Counted from the first letter of the stretch, positions 1 to 6,430 are shown. The stretch: 9,593 nucleotides of DNA from Thiotrichaceae bacterium (GCA_027008665.1 JALVEA010000284.1:1-9593), one strand, 5' to 3'. The notes: generated by a model from the letters alone, not told the origin. A program made the numbers and translations.

Positions 1-314
1 GGGACAAATGCTTTTTTATGTTTTAAAACAATCGTATTTGTTCCTATCAATCCAAGGTTCACATACCATGTAATTAAGCATTCCCAAGCTGCTCCTCCAC
101 CTGATAAACTCCCTTGGCTACGACCTCCATCATTCGTTGATAGAAAAATATCCCTAAGATTGTCACCTAATGATTGTAATGTCATAAAGGTAGGTTGATC
201 ACCAATAATACTAGCGGCTTTTTCTTTCCAATGGCTATTCCAACAAGATTGAAATGTTCTCATCTTAAACAGATCCCTAACCACTGCTTCTCGATAAACT
301 TCTAATAGTTGCAT
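1..314 (-). CDS. Candidate type II restriction endonuclease, N-terminal part (runs off the window)
   Basis: This open frame reads leftwards from an ATG at 314-312 and leaves the window after 104 codons with no stop. A ribosome binding site, AAAGGA, lies at 326-321, six bases before the ATG. An in-frame TGA at 362-360 and the lack of any intervening ATG fix this start. The protein begins MQLLEVYREAVV and has a Ser/Gly-rich turn followed by a Trp-Glu helix at residues 70-80 (SLSGGGAAWE), then a hydrophobic segment and a strand-like stretch TNTIVLKHK. I do not recognise a catalytic motif; a PD-(D/E)XK core, if present, would lie beyond the window. The restriction-enzyme call rests mainly on its divergent position against a complete C5-cytosine methyltransferase 131 bases away, the usual layout of a type II R-M pair. 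It is AT-rich like its neighbour. It could instead be an unrelated accessory protein of the same island. Confidence 0.5.
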   Translation of the reverse strand, partial: MQLLEVYREAVVRDLFKMRTFQSCWNSHWKEKAASIIGDQPTFMTLQSLGDNLRDIFLSTNDGGRSQGSLSGGGAAWECLITWYVNLGLIGTNTIVLKHKKAFV

Positions 315-445
315 TATGATTCCTTTCGTTGTAGCGATAAAAGAACGATCAAATTTTTCTCATACAGCAGTAACCCCTGGATTTTTCCATACCCATTCGC
401 TAGACTTTCTTACGTTGCAAACTAAACCATGAAGGATAAATACGA
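315..445. promoter_or_regulatory. Divergent intergenic region of the R-M pair
   Basis: This 131-base gap lies between two divergent start codons, so it must carry the start signals for both genes unless the methyltransferase is read from further upstream. AAGGAT at 432-437 is the methyltransferase ribosome binding site and AAAGGA at 326-321 (minus) serves the other gene. I could not find a convincing -35/-10 pair on either strand, nor a C-protein operator palindrome, so the regulation of the pair is unresolved. Confidence 0.35.
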
Positions 446-2038
446 ATGAATTATATAGAGTTGTTCGCGGGCTGTGGTGGTCTTTCTCTGGGTCTAAAAT
501 CAGTGGGGTTTGAGTTAGTACTTGCTAATGAATTATCTCCTATGGCAAGCGAAACCTTTGCTTATAATTTTTTTCAAGAAAATTTAGCAGAACAAACATC
601 GACTCTATTTAAAGATAATAAACCGTTAAAAATAAAATGGTTAAGTAGTAATTTTCCGTTAAATCGTATACAAGATAGATTGCGTGAAGACCCTAGAACT
701 TTTTTAGAGTACGGTCAAGGATTTTGTGATTTTTCATCGATTAAGGATTTAAAAGGTAGCCTTATCGTTGGTAATATTATTGAGGTTAATAAATGGTTAG
801 CAGAACAACCAGAACATTTACAGTTTATAAAAAATGGATTCGGGACAGGAGAAATTGATCTTGTTTCAGGCGGGCCACCTTGTCAAAGTTTTAGCATGGC
901 AGGTATGCGAGAATTATCTAACAAGAGAAATACGCTTCCTTGGGAATTTGCTAAATTTGTAAAAAATATTCAGCCCAAAATTGCCTTATTAGAAAATGTC
1001 ACAGGGATTTTGCGTCCTTTTAAAGTAGAAGCAAAATCCTATTATGCATGGTTTGAGGTTGCTAAATCTTTTGCAAAAATTGGCTATATTCCTTTATGTT
1101 TACATATTAATGCTAAATATATTGGTATTGCACAAAATCGTCCTCGTTTTATTTTACTTGCTATTCGCTATGATATTTTTGAAAAAATAAAGTTTAGTTT
1201 TAATTCTTATGAGAAAAAACTATTCAATCGATCTAAATATTTTTATGACCAAGTAATATTAGGTAAGCCTGTTAAATACGGTTTATTATCTTATTTCGAT
1301 ATTAACAAGGATGAAGATTTTCTGCATTTTAAACATTCTTTTCTCAATCATCTTGTTAAAGCTCCTTCTAGACATAGTAGCGTTGAAGAAGCGATTGATG
1401 ATTTACGCACTAATAACAACACTCCATCACCTTATATAAAAAAATTAAATAAATATTTTAAGTCAAAAATAAAATCAACAGATATTAAAAATCATGACTA
1501 TAGAAAAAATACACCTTTAGTAAAATCTCGATTTAGAATTTATCAAATTTTAAATCAAGTCAGTCCTACAACACAACGAGAGGTTAAAGCTTTATTAAGA
1601 AGCACGATAGATTATTTGTCAGATACAACCTTGAGTGAAATGTTAAATTATACTTATCTAAACAACAAACAAAAATTAGTTAAATTAAAAGATAAACAAA
1701 TACTTAATAGCTATCTTGTGCAACATAGAACCAAAAAACAAACACAAAAAGCACTTATTGCAAAAAAACCTGCTCCCACTGCTTTATCTATTGCAGATGA
1801 TACCTGTCACTATCACTCAGAAGAGATAAGAACATTAACAGTGCGAGAAATGGCAAGAATTCAGTCATTCCCTGATAATTTTATTTTTAGATCAAAAGTC
1901 ACAACAGGAGGAAAAATGAGACGTTTTGAAGTGCCTCAATATACACAAGTAGGAAATGCAGTCCCTCCTTTGTTAGGACGTGCATTAGGTTTAACTGTTA
2001 AAAATTTACTTCAAAAAATACCGAATAAAAATTCATAA
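446..2038 (+). CDS. C5-cytosine DNA methyltransferase of a type II R-M system
   Basis: The protein (530 aa) transfers a methyl group from S-adenosylmethionine to carbon 5 of cytosine in a specific DNA site, protecting host DNA from a cognate endonuclease. All the main C5-MTase motifs are present in order: motif I at residues 4-15 (ELFAGCGGLSLG, AdoMet binding), motif IV GGPPCQSFS at 142-150 with catalytic Cys146, motif VI ENV at 183-185, motif VIII QNRPRF at 230-235, motif IX around RTLTVREMARIQSFPD at 462-477 and motif X QVGNAVPP at 501-508. It is longer than many family members because of an insert of about 90 residues between motifs I and IV and a long, lysine-rich target-recognition region at roughly 240-440. 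The start is right because motif I begins at residue 4; AAGGAT lies 8 bases upstream. Base use is visibly richer in A/T than in the ribosomal genes beyond the terminator, suggesting acquisition. Target sequence cannot be read from this. Confidence 0.95.
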   Translation: MNYIELFAGCGGLSLGLKSVGFELVLANELSPMASETFAYNFFQENLAEQTSTLFKDNKPLKIKWLSSNFPLNRIQDRLREDPRTFLEYGQGFCDFSSIKDLKGSLIVGNIIEVNKWLAEQPEHLQFIKNGFGTGEIDLVSGGPPCQSFSMAGMRELSNKRNTLPWEFAKFVKNIQPKIALLENVTGILRPFKVEAKSYYAWFEVAKSFAKIGYIPLCLHINAKYIGIAQNRPRFILLAIRYDIFEKIKFSFNSYEKKLFNRSKYFYDQVILGKPVKYGLLSYFDINKDEDFLHFKHSFLNHLVKAPSRHSSVEEAIDDLRTNNNTPSPYIKKLNKYFKSKIKSTDIKNHDYRKNTPLVKSRFRIYQILNQVSPTTQREVKALLRSTIDYLSDTTLSEMLNYTYLNNKQKLVKLKDKQILNSYLVQHRTKKQTQKALIAKKPAPTALSIADDTCHYHSEEIRTLTVREMARIQSFPDNFIFRSKVTTGGKMRRFEVPQYTQVGNAVPPLLGRALGLTVKNLLQKIPNKNS

Positions 2039-2098
2039 TAAATGAGACAATTTGCAATGATCCCAAACTCAATCAGATGATTTATAGATTTAAGCCAT

Positions 2099-2131
2099 AA
2101 AAAAACCGTCATTAAATAATGACGGTTTTTT
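2099..2131. terminator. Bidirectional intrinsic terminator
   Basis: A perfect hairpin, ACCGTCATTA with a two-base loop and TAATGACGGT, is flanked by seven A on the left and six T on the right (plus strand). It therefore works as a Rho-independent terminator for the methyltransferase on the plus strand and for the rpsF-rpsR-rplI operon on the minus strand. It sits exactly between the two convergent units. Confidence 0.93.
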
Positions 2132-2205
2132 CAATTTTAATCTGTATTGATCTTACAGATTAGCTACTTTAAGGCAGGCATTGGCACTGGAACAAGATAA
2201 ATCTT

Positions 2206-2766
2206 TTACTCTATTGCTTCTGATGCCTCAGGACGACTGATTGCACCTTCATCATCTTCATCGCTATCCCCTGTTCCAATGCTTTCTTTAGGGGCGATAA
2301 CCTTAGGTTCTGTTTCGCCTTCTTTATTGGCAACGGCTACTTTAACCACGGCATCAATATCTGAGTGTAAATGAACGCCTACTTCATAATGACCAATGAT
2401 ACGAATCGGACCATCGGGCATACGAATTTGTTTACGTTCGATCTCAATGCCAGCTTCAATAATTGCGTCAGCAATTTCATGATTGGTGACCGAACCAAAT
2501 AATTTACCTTCTGGTCCTGCATTAGCAATGATTTCAAGTGATAATTTTTCAATTTCAGCACAACGTTCTTTAGCGGCGGCAATGACTTTTGCTTCTGCCG
2601 CTTCTAATTCAGCACGAATTTCTTCAAAGGCGATTAGATTACTTTTAGTCGCTATTTTAGCTTTACGTTGTGGAACGAGATAATTACGTGCATAACCTGC
2701 GCGTACTGCAACAATATCGCCTAATGCGCCTAAGTTTTCGATTCTTTCCATTAAAATGACTTGCAT
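2206..2766 (-). CDS. rplI: 50S ribosomal protein L9 with an acidic C-terminal tail
   Basis: L9 binds 23S rRNA at the base of the L1 stalk and helps keep the reading frame. The N-terminal domain is unmistakable (MQVILMERIENLGALGDIV, then VRAGYARNYLVPQ at residues 21-33). The long connecting helix spans about 45-75 and the C-terminal domain about 80-148, with GPEGKLFGSVT at 84-94. The protein has 186 residues, whereas E. coli L9 has 149. The extra 35-40 residues form a tail rich in Asp, Glu and Ser (GDSDEDDEGAIS at 166-177) that is probably disordered. It is the last gene of the operon, 65 bases after the DUF2232 gene and followed by the terminator at 2131-2099. Its Shine-Dalgarno sequence is weak (AGGT about 9 bases before ATG), so translation may depend on the upstream genes. 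The identification is secure; the role of the tail is unknown. Confidence 0.97.
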   Translation of the reverse strand: MQVILMERIENLGALGDIVAVRAGYARNYLVPQRKAKIATKSNLIAFEEIRAELEAAEAKVIAAAKERCAEIEKLSLEIIANAGPEGKLFGSVTNHEIADAIIEAGIEIERKQIRMPDGPIRIIGHYEVGVHLHSDIDAVVKVAVANKEGETEPKVIAPKESIGTGDSDEDDEGAISRPEASEAIE

Positions 2767-2831
2767 GGTTTTTACCTATTTTCTTAATCAAGACGATTAA
2801 AGAACAAAATTTCTTTGATCATCTCTTCAAT

Positions 2832-3731
2832 TTAATTTTGATCTGTTTTGGCAATTTTAGCGCGAAAATCTATGAAATTATCGATAATGCCAAACGTTGC
2901 TAATAAAACAAACATTTGAGGCAACAGGACAAGGATAAGGACAAAAAGTAATACATACAATGCCACTAACCAGCCTGCTCCCATTTTAAGTTGATATACA
3001 ACGCTATGTGCAATGGCAATACCTTGTAGCATAAAAATACCAATGGCAATGATCAGTATTTCTACTGCTAATGTACTACCTACTACAATGGCGAGCACAA
3101 TACATAACACCATCACTAAGGCGGGTATTTTGCCAATACTTAATTCACGAAATTCCTTGCCAAAACCACCTGGGTTATAAAGCATGGCTTGCCAATGGCG
3201 CGCAAGTAATAAGGCTAATGCAACCGTAATGGCTATTGCCGCAGTAAACACAGCGGTCATCCAATCCGCCATACCTTGAAGCAGTTTATCAGCTTCGGTA
3301 CTACTTAATTGATAAGCCTCTTGTAAAATAGGCTTAAATTGTTCGAGCGTTGCTTGCCAGAATAATGCAGGTTCTGGCTCATAAAGATGGAATAATAAAA
3401 CGCCTGCAATACTAACTGTTAAAAGTGCTTGTAAAGTGCGTTGCCATGAGCCTGTTTGTGCCAGAAAGCTAGCGAAAAAAACAATCGGTAGCCAGCCTAT
3501 CAAACCTGTGCTTATTTCAAGTGATTCATCTCGGAGGTAGGAGGCTATTGCTAGTACCGCACTACCTAATAAGGTGTATATCAGACCTTCCTGCCAGCTA
3601 ATTCTAAGCGTAATCAGAGCAACGGCGGCCCCACTGAACAACCCAACAGGGGGAAGTATCAATGATAGCAAAGTGGACAGGATAATAAAAAATGCTGCTT
3701 CTTTGCGACCTGCCATTATAAAGCTGGCCAT
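2832..3731 (-). CDS. DUF2232 family integral membrane protein
   Basis: This 299-residue protein is mostly hydrophobic, with about eight likely membrane segments (roughly residues 12-45, 50-65, 76-92, 100-116, 157-177, 203-222, 225-245 and 255-283). It matches the DUF2232 membrane protein that sits between rpsR and rplI in Pseudomonas-like gammaproteobacteria; position and topology together support the call. A soluble stretch around 118-155 lies between the two hydrophobic halves. No catalytic motif is visible and no function is known to me. It starts 16 bases after the rpsR stop and is therefore cotranscribed with the ribosomal protein genes. The ATG at 3731 is preceded by AAGAAG; a second in-frame ATG at residue 6 is a possible alternative start and would change little. 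Why a membrane protein is kept in a ribosomal operon is unexplained; distant resemblance to the S components of ECF vitamin transporters has been suggested for such small membrane proteins, which I cannot verify here. Confidence 0.85.
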   Translation of the reverse strand: MASFIMAGRKEAAFFIILSTLLSLILPPVGLFSGAAVALITLRISWQEGLIYTLLGSAVLAIASYLRDESLEISTGLIGWLPIVFFASFLAQTGSWQRTLQALLTVSIAGVLLFHLYEPEPALFWQATLEQFKPILQEAYQLSSTEADKLLQGMADWMTAVFTAAIAITVALALLLARHWQAMLYNPGGFGKEFRELSIGKIPALVMVLCIVLAIVVGSTLAVEILIIAIGIFMLQGIAIAHSVVYQLKMGAGWLVALYVLLFVLILVLLPQMFVLLATFGIIDNFIDFRAKIAKTDQN

Positions 3732-3747
3732 AATGCGTTCTTCTTAG

Positions 3748-3975
3748 TTATTTATGTTGATCGGTATAAGGAAGCAGAGCTAAAAAACGAGCGCGTTTGA
3801 TAGCTGTTGCTAACTGACGTTGGTATTTTGCTTTTGTTCCTGTAACACGACTTGGTACGATTTTGCCTGTTTCTGTGATATAGGCTTTTAGTGTATCAAG
3901 GTCTTTATAGTCTATTTGTTTTACGCCTTCTGCGGTGAAGCGGCAAAACTTTTGACGACGAAAATTGCGTGACAT
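3748..3975 (-). CDS. rpsR: 30S ribosomal protein S18
   Basis: S18 (75 aa) joins the platform of the small ribosomal subunit as a heterodimer with S6. The sequence shows the family core: an N-terminal basic stretch with RRQKFCRF at residues 6-13, IDYKDLDTLKAYI at 21-33, the G-K-I-V-P-S-R strand at 37-43, and KYQRQLATAIKRARFLALLPYT at its end. Full family length. Its start is fixed by a strong AAGGAG at 3988-3983, seven bases from ATG. It follows rpsF by 22 bases and precedes the DUF2232 gene by 16, so all four genes are one operon. There is no priB between rpsF and rpsR, unlike in enteric bacteria. Expression is likely tied to the rpsF leader by S6:S18 feedback as known for this family. Confidence 0.98.
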   Translation of the reverse strand: MSRNFRRQKFCRFTAEGVKQIDYKDLDTLKAYITETGKIVPSRVTGTKAKYQRQLATAIKRARFLALLPYTDQHK

Positions 3976-3997
3976 AGTTTGACTCCTTAGTAATCGA

Positions 3998-4357
3998 CTA
4001 ACGTTTATTGCGTTGATTGCGTGCTGGACGTTGCTCTTGCTTTTCTTTACTCAATAAAGAAGCTTCAGTAAAGGCTTCATCAGTACGGATGGTAAGATTA
4101 CGCAAAACCGCATCATTAAAACGGAATAAACGTTCTAGCTCGTTCAATGCATCGTTATTGCATTCAAGGTTCATTAATAAATAATGGGCTTTATGCAGTT
4201 TATCGATAGGATAAGCCAAAGGACGACGACCCCAGTCTTCTAGTCTATGCATATTTCCCTCGCTGTCGCCGACTACTTTTTTGTAGCGCTCGATCATTGC
4301 AGGAACCTGGTCGCTTTGGTCAGGATGGATCAAAACAACAATTTCGTAATGTCTCAA
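3998..4357 (-). CDS. rpsF: 30S ribosomal protein S6, starting at TTG
   Basis: S6 (119 aa) binds S18 and the central domain of 16S rRNA. The opening MRHYEIVVLIHPDQSDQVP, the segment RLEDWGRRPLAYPIDKLHKAHY (residues 38-59) and the RFNDAVLRNLTIR strand (79-91) are diagnostic. After residue 95 comes a charged tail (KEKQEQRPARNQRNKR), as in other S6 proteins; in E. coli the tail is the site of RimK glutamate addition, but here it is Arg/Gln/Asn-rich with only scattered Glu. The initiation codon is TTG (4357-4355): an in-frame stop lies a few codons upstream with no ATG between, and the next internal Met is residue 21, which would remove the first strand. A strong AAGGAG at 4370-4365, seven bases before the TTG, supports it. 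It is the first gene of the operon, behind the promoter at 4449-4477. Confidence 0.97.
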   Translation of the reverse strand: MRHYEIVVLIHPDQSDQVPAMIERYKKVVGDSEGNMHRLEDWGRRPLAYPIDKLHKAHYLLMNLECNNDALNELERLFRFNDAVLRNLTIRTDEAFTEASLLSKEKQEQRPARNQRNKR

Positions 4358-4448
4358 TGTAAATCTCCTTCTGGATTAAGACAGCCCTATCGTCAGAATT
4401 AACTCTGTTGATAAAGCAAGGAGGGGCATAATGCCCACAAGACGCGCG
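4358..4448 (-). promoter_or_regulatory. Structured rpsF mRNA leader, possible S6:S18 autoregulatory element
   Basis: About 85 bases separate the predicted transcription start (near 4442) from the rpsF TTG. Read on the minus strand, they fold into two hairpins. The first is GGGCA-TTA-TGCCC (4436-4424). The second has an eight-pair stem formed by GCTTTATC (4417-4410) and GATAGGGC (4391-4384) including two G-U pairs, a small AA/AC internal loop, and an inner hairpin CAGAG-TTAA-TTCTG (4407-4394). A bulged hairpin recognised by S6:S18 is known in rpsF leaders of many bacteria and would be expected here, but I do not see its CCG signature clearly, so the specific assignment is tentative. The GCCC of hairpin 1 can also pair with the GGGC of hairpin 2, which would allow two alternative folds. 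Confidence 0.45.
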
Positions 4449-4477
4449 ATTATCGGGGAGCATGGAATTAATGTCAA
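4449..4477 (-). promoter_or_regulatory. Sigma-70 promoter of the rpsF operon
   Basis: On the minus strand a perfect -35 box TTGACA (4477-4472) is followed by exactly 17 bases and a -10 box GATAAT (4454-4449), five of six matching consensus. Immediately downstream comes CGCGCG, an all-G/C discriminator, typical of ribosomal promoters that are shut down by ppGpp/DksA. The start point should be near 4442. Control by the stringent response is inference from the discriminator. Confidence 0.88.
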
Positions 4478-4508
4478 TGTTAGATTGTATGATTAAGTAG
4501 AAGGATAC

Positions 4509-4550
4509 AATAAATTTAATATTTCGCTCGTTTATTTTATTAAATTTATT
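4509..4550. repeat. AT-only inverted repeat, 13-bp perfect arms
   Basis: AATAAATTTAATA (4509-4521) and its exact complement TATTAAATTTATT (4538-4550) flank a 16-base spacer. Each arm also contains the self-complementary octamer TAAATTTA, so the element doubles as two copies of a small palindrome 29 bases apart. It sits upstream of the rpsF promoter and about 145 bases before the kinase gene. It lacks a G/C-rich stem and T-run, so it is not a standard terminator. A pair of dimeric regulator sites or a curved, easily melted region are possible. Confidence 0.6.
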
Positions 4551-4693
4551 ATGACTTCCTGTTTACAAAAGATATTCAAATCAAAAATTACTCACTCGTT
4601 GTAACATTTTTAACTAATAACAAAAAAGAAAAATAAAATTGATGCTCTACACTATACATTACTACTAGAAGTTCAAAATAATTAAGGAGAAAA
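4551..4693 (+). other. AT-rich region upstream of the kinase gene
   Basis: The rest of the 336-base rpsF/kinase gap. It holds the kinase ribosome binding site, AAGGAG at 4684-4689, four bases before ATG. I see no coding frame and no convincing promoter; TTTACA near 4561 has no good -10 at the right distance. Confidence 0.4.
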
Positions 4694-5878
4694 ATGAACT
4701 ACTCTTTTGTACTTATTGAGCAAAGCGATAAAACAGGAAAAGACATTGAGACTTTTCTTCAGCAATCCTGTCCAACTGCAGCTCTTAGGCGTATTGATGT
4801 TGCTTTTTCAAGTCATCAAGACATACCTCAAACACATATTGCTTGGTCAAGCTTTGATATTATTTTAATTGATTGCTCTGTTTCATTAGAGCACGGTATT
4901 AAAGCTTTACAGATTCTAAAATGGAAAACCCCAAAAGTTCCAGTGATCCTTTTAGGTAATCAAGCAGAAATAAAAACAATAGCATTACAAAAAGGTGCTA
5001 GTGAATCGTTTATATTTCAAGACTCATGGGCAAATCTAGCCACAAAAATTAATACCTTAATCAATCTAAAAAACCATCTTAAACTCCTCCACTTTCAACT
5101 TGATGATTGGTCTTTATTAGAGGTTTTACACAATGGCGAGAATTCAATTGTATACAAAGCTATTAACAAAGAAGGTAAACAGGCTGCTATCAAGCGTTAT
5201 AAATATAAATTAAATCATTTAAGTGAAGAATACATTGAGAAGTTTTTATCAGACTTACAACAATTTAGTAAAATAAAAACACCCAGATTAGTTCAAATAT
5301 ACGACAGCGGTATCAGTGGAAATGCACTTTATCAAGTAATGGAATTGATGCCACGAGGTTCGTTGAGTGATTCCTTAAAGGCATACCCGCGCTTGCCCTT
5401 ACCTCATGCACTCACTTGGTTTGTTGAAATTGTTTACGCTTTACATATTGTACATGAGGCTGGACTTTTACATCGTGATTTAAAAACAGATAATATTATG
5501 CTACGTGACGATGGTTCTTTGGCTTTAAATGATTATGGCACAGCGACTAGTTTATTAGTTAAAGCAGGTTTTATGACAGAAGAAGAAATTTACTGTACCC
5601 CTTCTTATGTCAGCCCTGAACGCGCATTAGATCGACCCTCAGGAGTGACTTCAGATATCTACAGCTTGGGTATTATCTTTTATGAATTATTAATGGGAGA
5701 TAAGCCTTTTCATGGCTCTAGCTCAATGGAATTAATGATGCAACACGTTCTAGCTCCGATTCCTACTTTTCCAGCAGAGTATGCGGACTATCAATCTTTG
5801 CTTGATAAAATGCTCGCTAAAAATGAAACACTTCGATTGCAACGTGTGATTGATGTGGCTAGTTATCTTGGGGGGTAA
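4694..5878 (+). CDS. Ser/Thr protein kinase fused to an N-terminal degenerate receiver domain
   Basis: A two-domain signalling protein of 394 residues. Residues 1-128 look like a response-regulator receiver: strand VLIEQSD, a FDIILID strand ending at Asp60 (phospho-acceptor position), VPVILLG at 82-88 and GASESFIF at 101-108. The Thr/Ser after the fourth strand is Gly88 and the usual Lys before Pro is Gln109, so phosphotransfer is doubtful. Residues 138-394 form a Hanks-type kinase: a glycine loop reduced to LHNGENSIVY (145-154), Lys167 in AAIKRYK, HRDLKTDN at 260-267 with catalytic Asp262, DYG at 280-282 in place of DFG, SPE at 307-309 and Asp321 in DIYSLG. The catalytic residues are kept, so it should phosphorylate Ser/Thr on unknown targets. 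There is no membrane segment or sensor extension, so it is cytoplasmic. It stands alone in its direction and converges, 15 bases away, on a phosphatase gene. Confidence 0.9.
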   Translation: MNYSFVLIEQSDKTGKDIETFLQQSCPTAALRRIDVAFSSHQDIPQTHIAWSSFDIILIDCSVSLEHGIKALQILKWKTPKVPVILLGNQAEIKTIALQKGASESFIFQDSWANLATKINTLINLKNHLKLLHFQLDDWSLLEVLHNGENSIVYKAINKEGKQAAIKRYKYKLNHLSEEYIEKFLSDLQQFSKIKTPRLVQIYDSGISGNALYQVMELMPRGSLSDSLKAYPRLPLPHALTWFVEIVYALHIVHEAGLLHRDLKTDNIMLRDDGSLALNDYGTATSLLVKAGFMTEEEIYCTPSYVSPERALDRPSGVTSDIYSLGIIFYELLMGDKPFHGSSSMELMMQHVLAPIPTFPAEYADYQSLLDKMLAKNETLRLQRVIDVASYLGG

Positions 5879-5893
5879 GAATAAGGAGGCTTC

Positions 5894-6331
5894 TCAAGGC
5901 TTTTCTATCTTTTCTACCCATAAATTAAGACCTTTTTCTATATTTGCCATTGCAACACGAAATGCTCTTTCGTCTTTACCAACAGGGTCAACAATTTCAC
6001 GATTATTTAACCATTTACCAATTAAATGTACTTTTCCAGTTGTACCCATAAATTTTGCTCTAAGGTATTGATTATGCTGATGTTCCATCGTAAGAATAAG
6101 ATCGGCATCAGCAAGCATATAATGATCTACTTGCCGAGCAAGGTGTGTGCTAATATCAATCCCCCGCTCTTGCATAATATAAACAGAATGAGGATCAGCA
6201 GGATAACCCACCATCGCAGCAATCCCAGCCGATGAAACATTGACATGCGGTAATTTTGCTTGCAACAACCCTTCCCCCATTGGGCTACGACAAATATTAC
6301 CAATACAAATAATTAAAATATTCTTAAACAT
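5894..6331 (-). CDS. Low-molecular-weight protein-tyrosine phosphatase
   Basis: A cytoplasmic phosphatase of 145 residues, the usual family length. The phosphate-binding loop C-X5-R-S is present at the N-terminus: Cys9 (nucleophile) through Arg15 in CIGNICRSPMGE. The general acid Asp115 sits in the DPVGKD loop near the C-terminus. These features match the Wzb/Etp/YfkJ type that removes phosphate from tyrosine, for instance on BY-kinases of polysaccharide export; related arsenate reductases share the loop, but no arsenic genes are nearby. The start ATG at 6331 has no good Shine-Dalgarno sequence. The gene follows zapA by 107 bases that contain a large palindrome, so it may be read from the zapA promoter or its own. 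It converges on the kinase gene with only 15 bases between stops and no terminator, so the two transcripts probably overlap. A functional kinase-phosphatase link is only inferred from position. Confidence 0.92.
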   Translation of the reverse strand: MFKNILIICIGNICRSPMGEGLLQAKLPHVNVSSAGIAAMVGYPADPHSVYIMQERGIDISTHLARQVDHYMLADADLILTMEHQHNQYLRAKFMGTTGKVHLIGKWLNNREIVDPVGKDERAFRVAMANIEKGLNLWVEKIEKP

Positions 6332-6381
6332 TGGATAATTCTAAAATTGAGAGTTATAGACTTTGCATATAAATAATTTCT

Positions 6382-6430
6382 GGAATCGGTGGCTTTATCC
6401 CCGCTAGACGAGGCTAAAGGACTCGATTCC
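6382..6430. repeat. 49-nt imperfect palindrome, REP/MITE-like or terminator stem-loop
   Basis: GGAATCG (6382-6388) pairs with CGATTCC (6424-6430). Inside, after a 4x4 internal loop, a second stem of eleven positions forms with one G-A mismatch and one G-U pair (CTTTA, then CCTCG with CGGGG on the minus strand), closing a five-base loop TCTAG. Flanking A/T bases (TTTC and GAAA) extend the stem. The high G/C content stands out in the AT-rich gap. It lies 8 bases past the zapA stop and could terminate zapA transcription, though no clean T-run follows. Its two-part symmetric form resembles dispersed palindromic elements. Confidence 0.7.

Noticed and set aside
429..449. Six-codon ORF (MKDKYE) overlapping the methyltransferase start as ATGA
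   Set aside because: It has no ribosome binding site, and the AAGGAT inside it is better read as the methyltransferase's own site; overlap is probably chance.
1436..1780. Runs of seven A in the methyltransferase as phase-variation tracts
   Set aside because: Such short A runs are expected in AT-rich coding DNA, and the frame is intact with all motifs.
2379..2683. Open frames on both strands across rplI
   Set aside because: They lie inside the clear L9 gene and show no recognisable protein features.
5850..6235. Plus-strand open frames overlapping the phosphatase gene
   Set aside because: They are antisense to a phosphatase with intact catalytic motifs and look like shadows.
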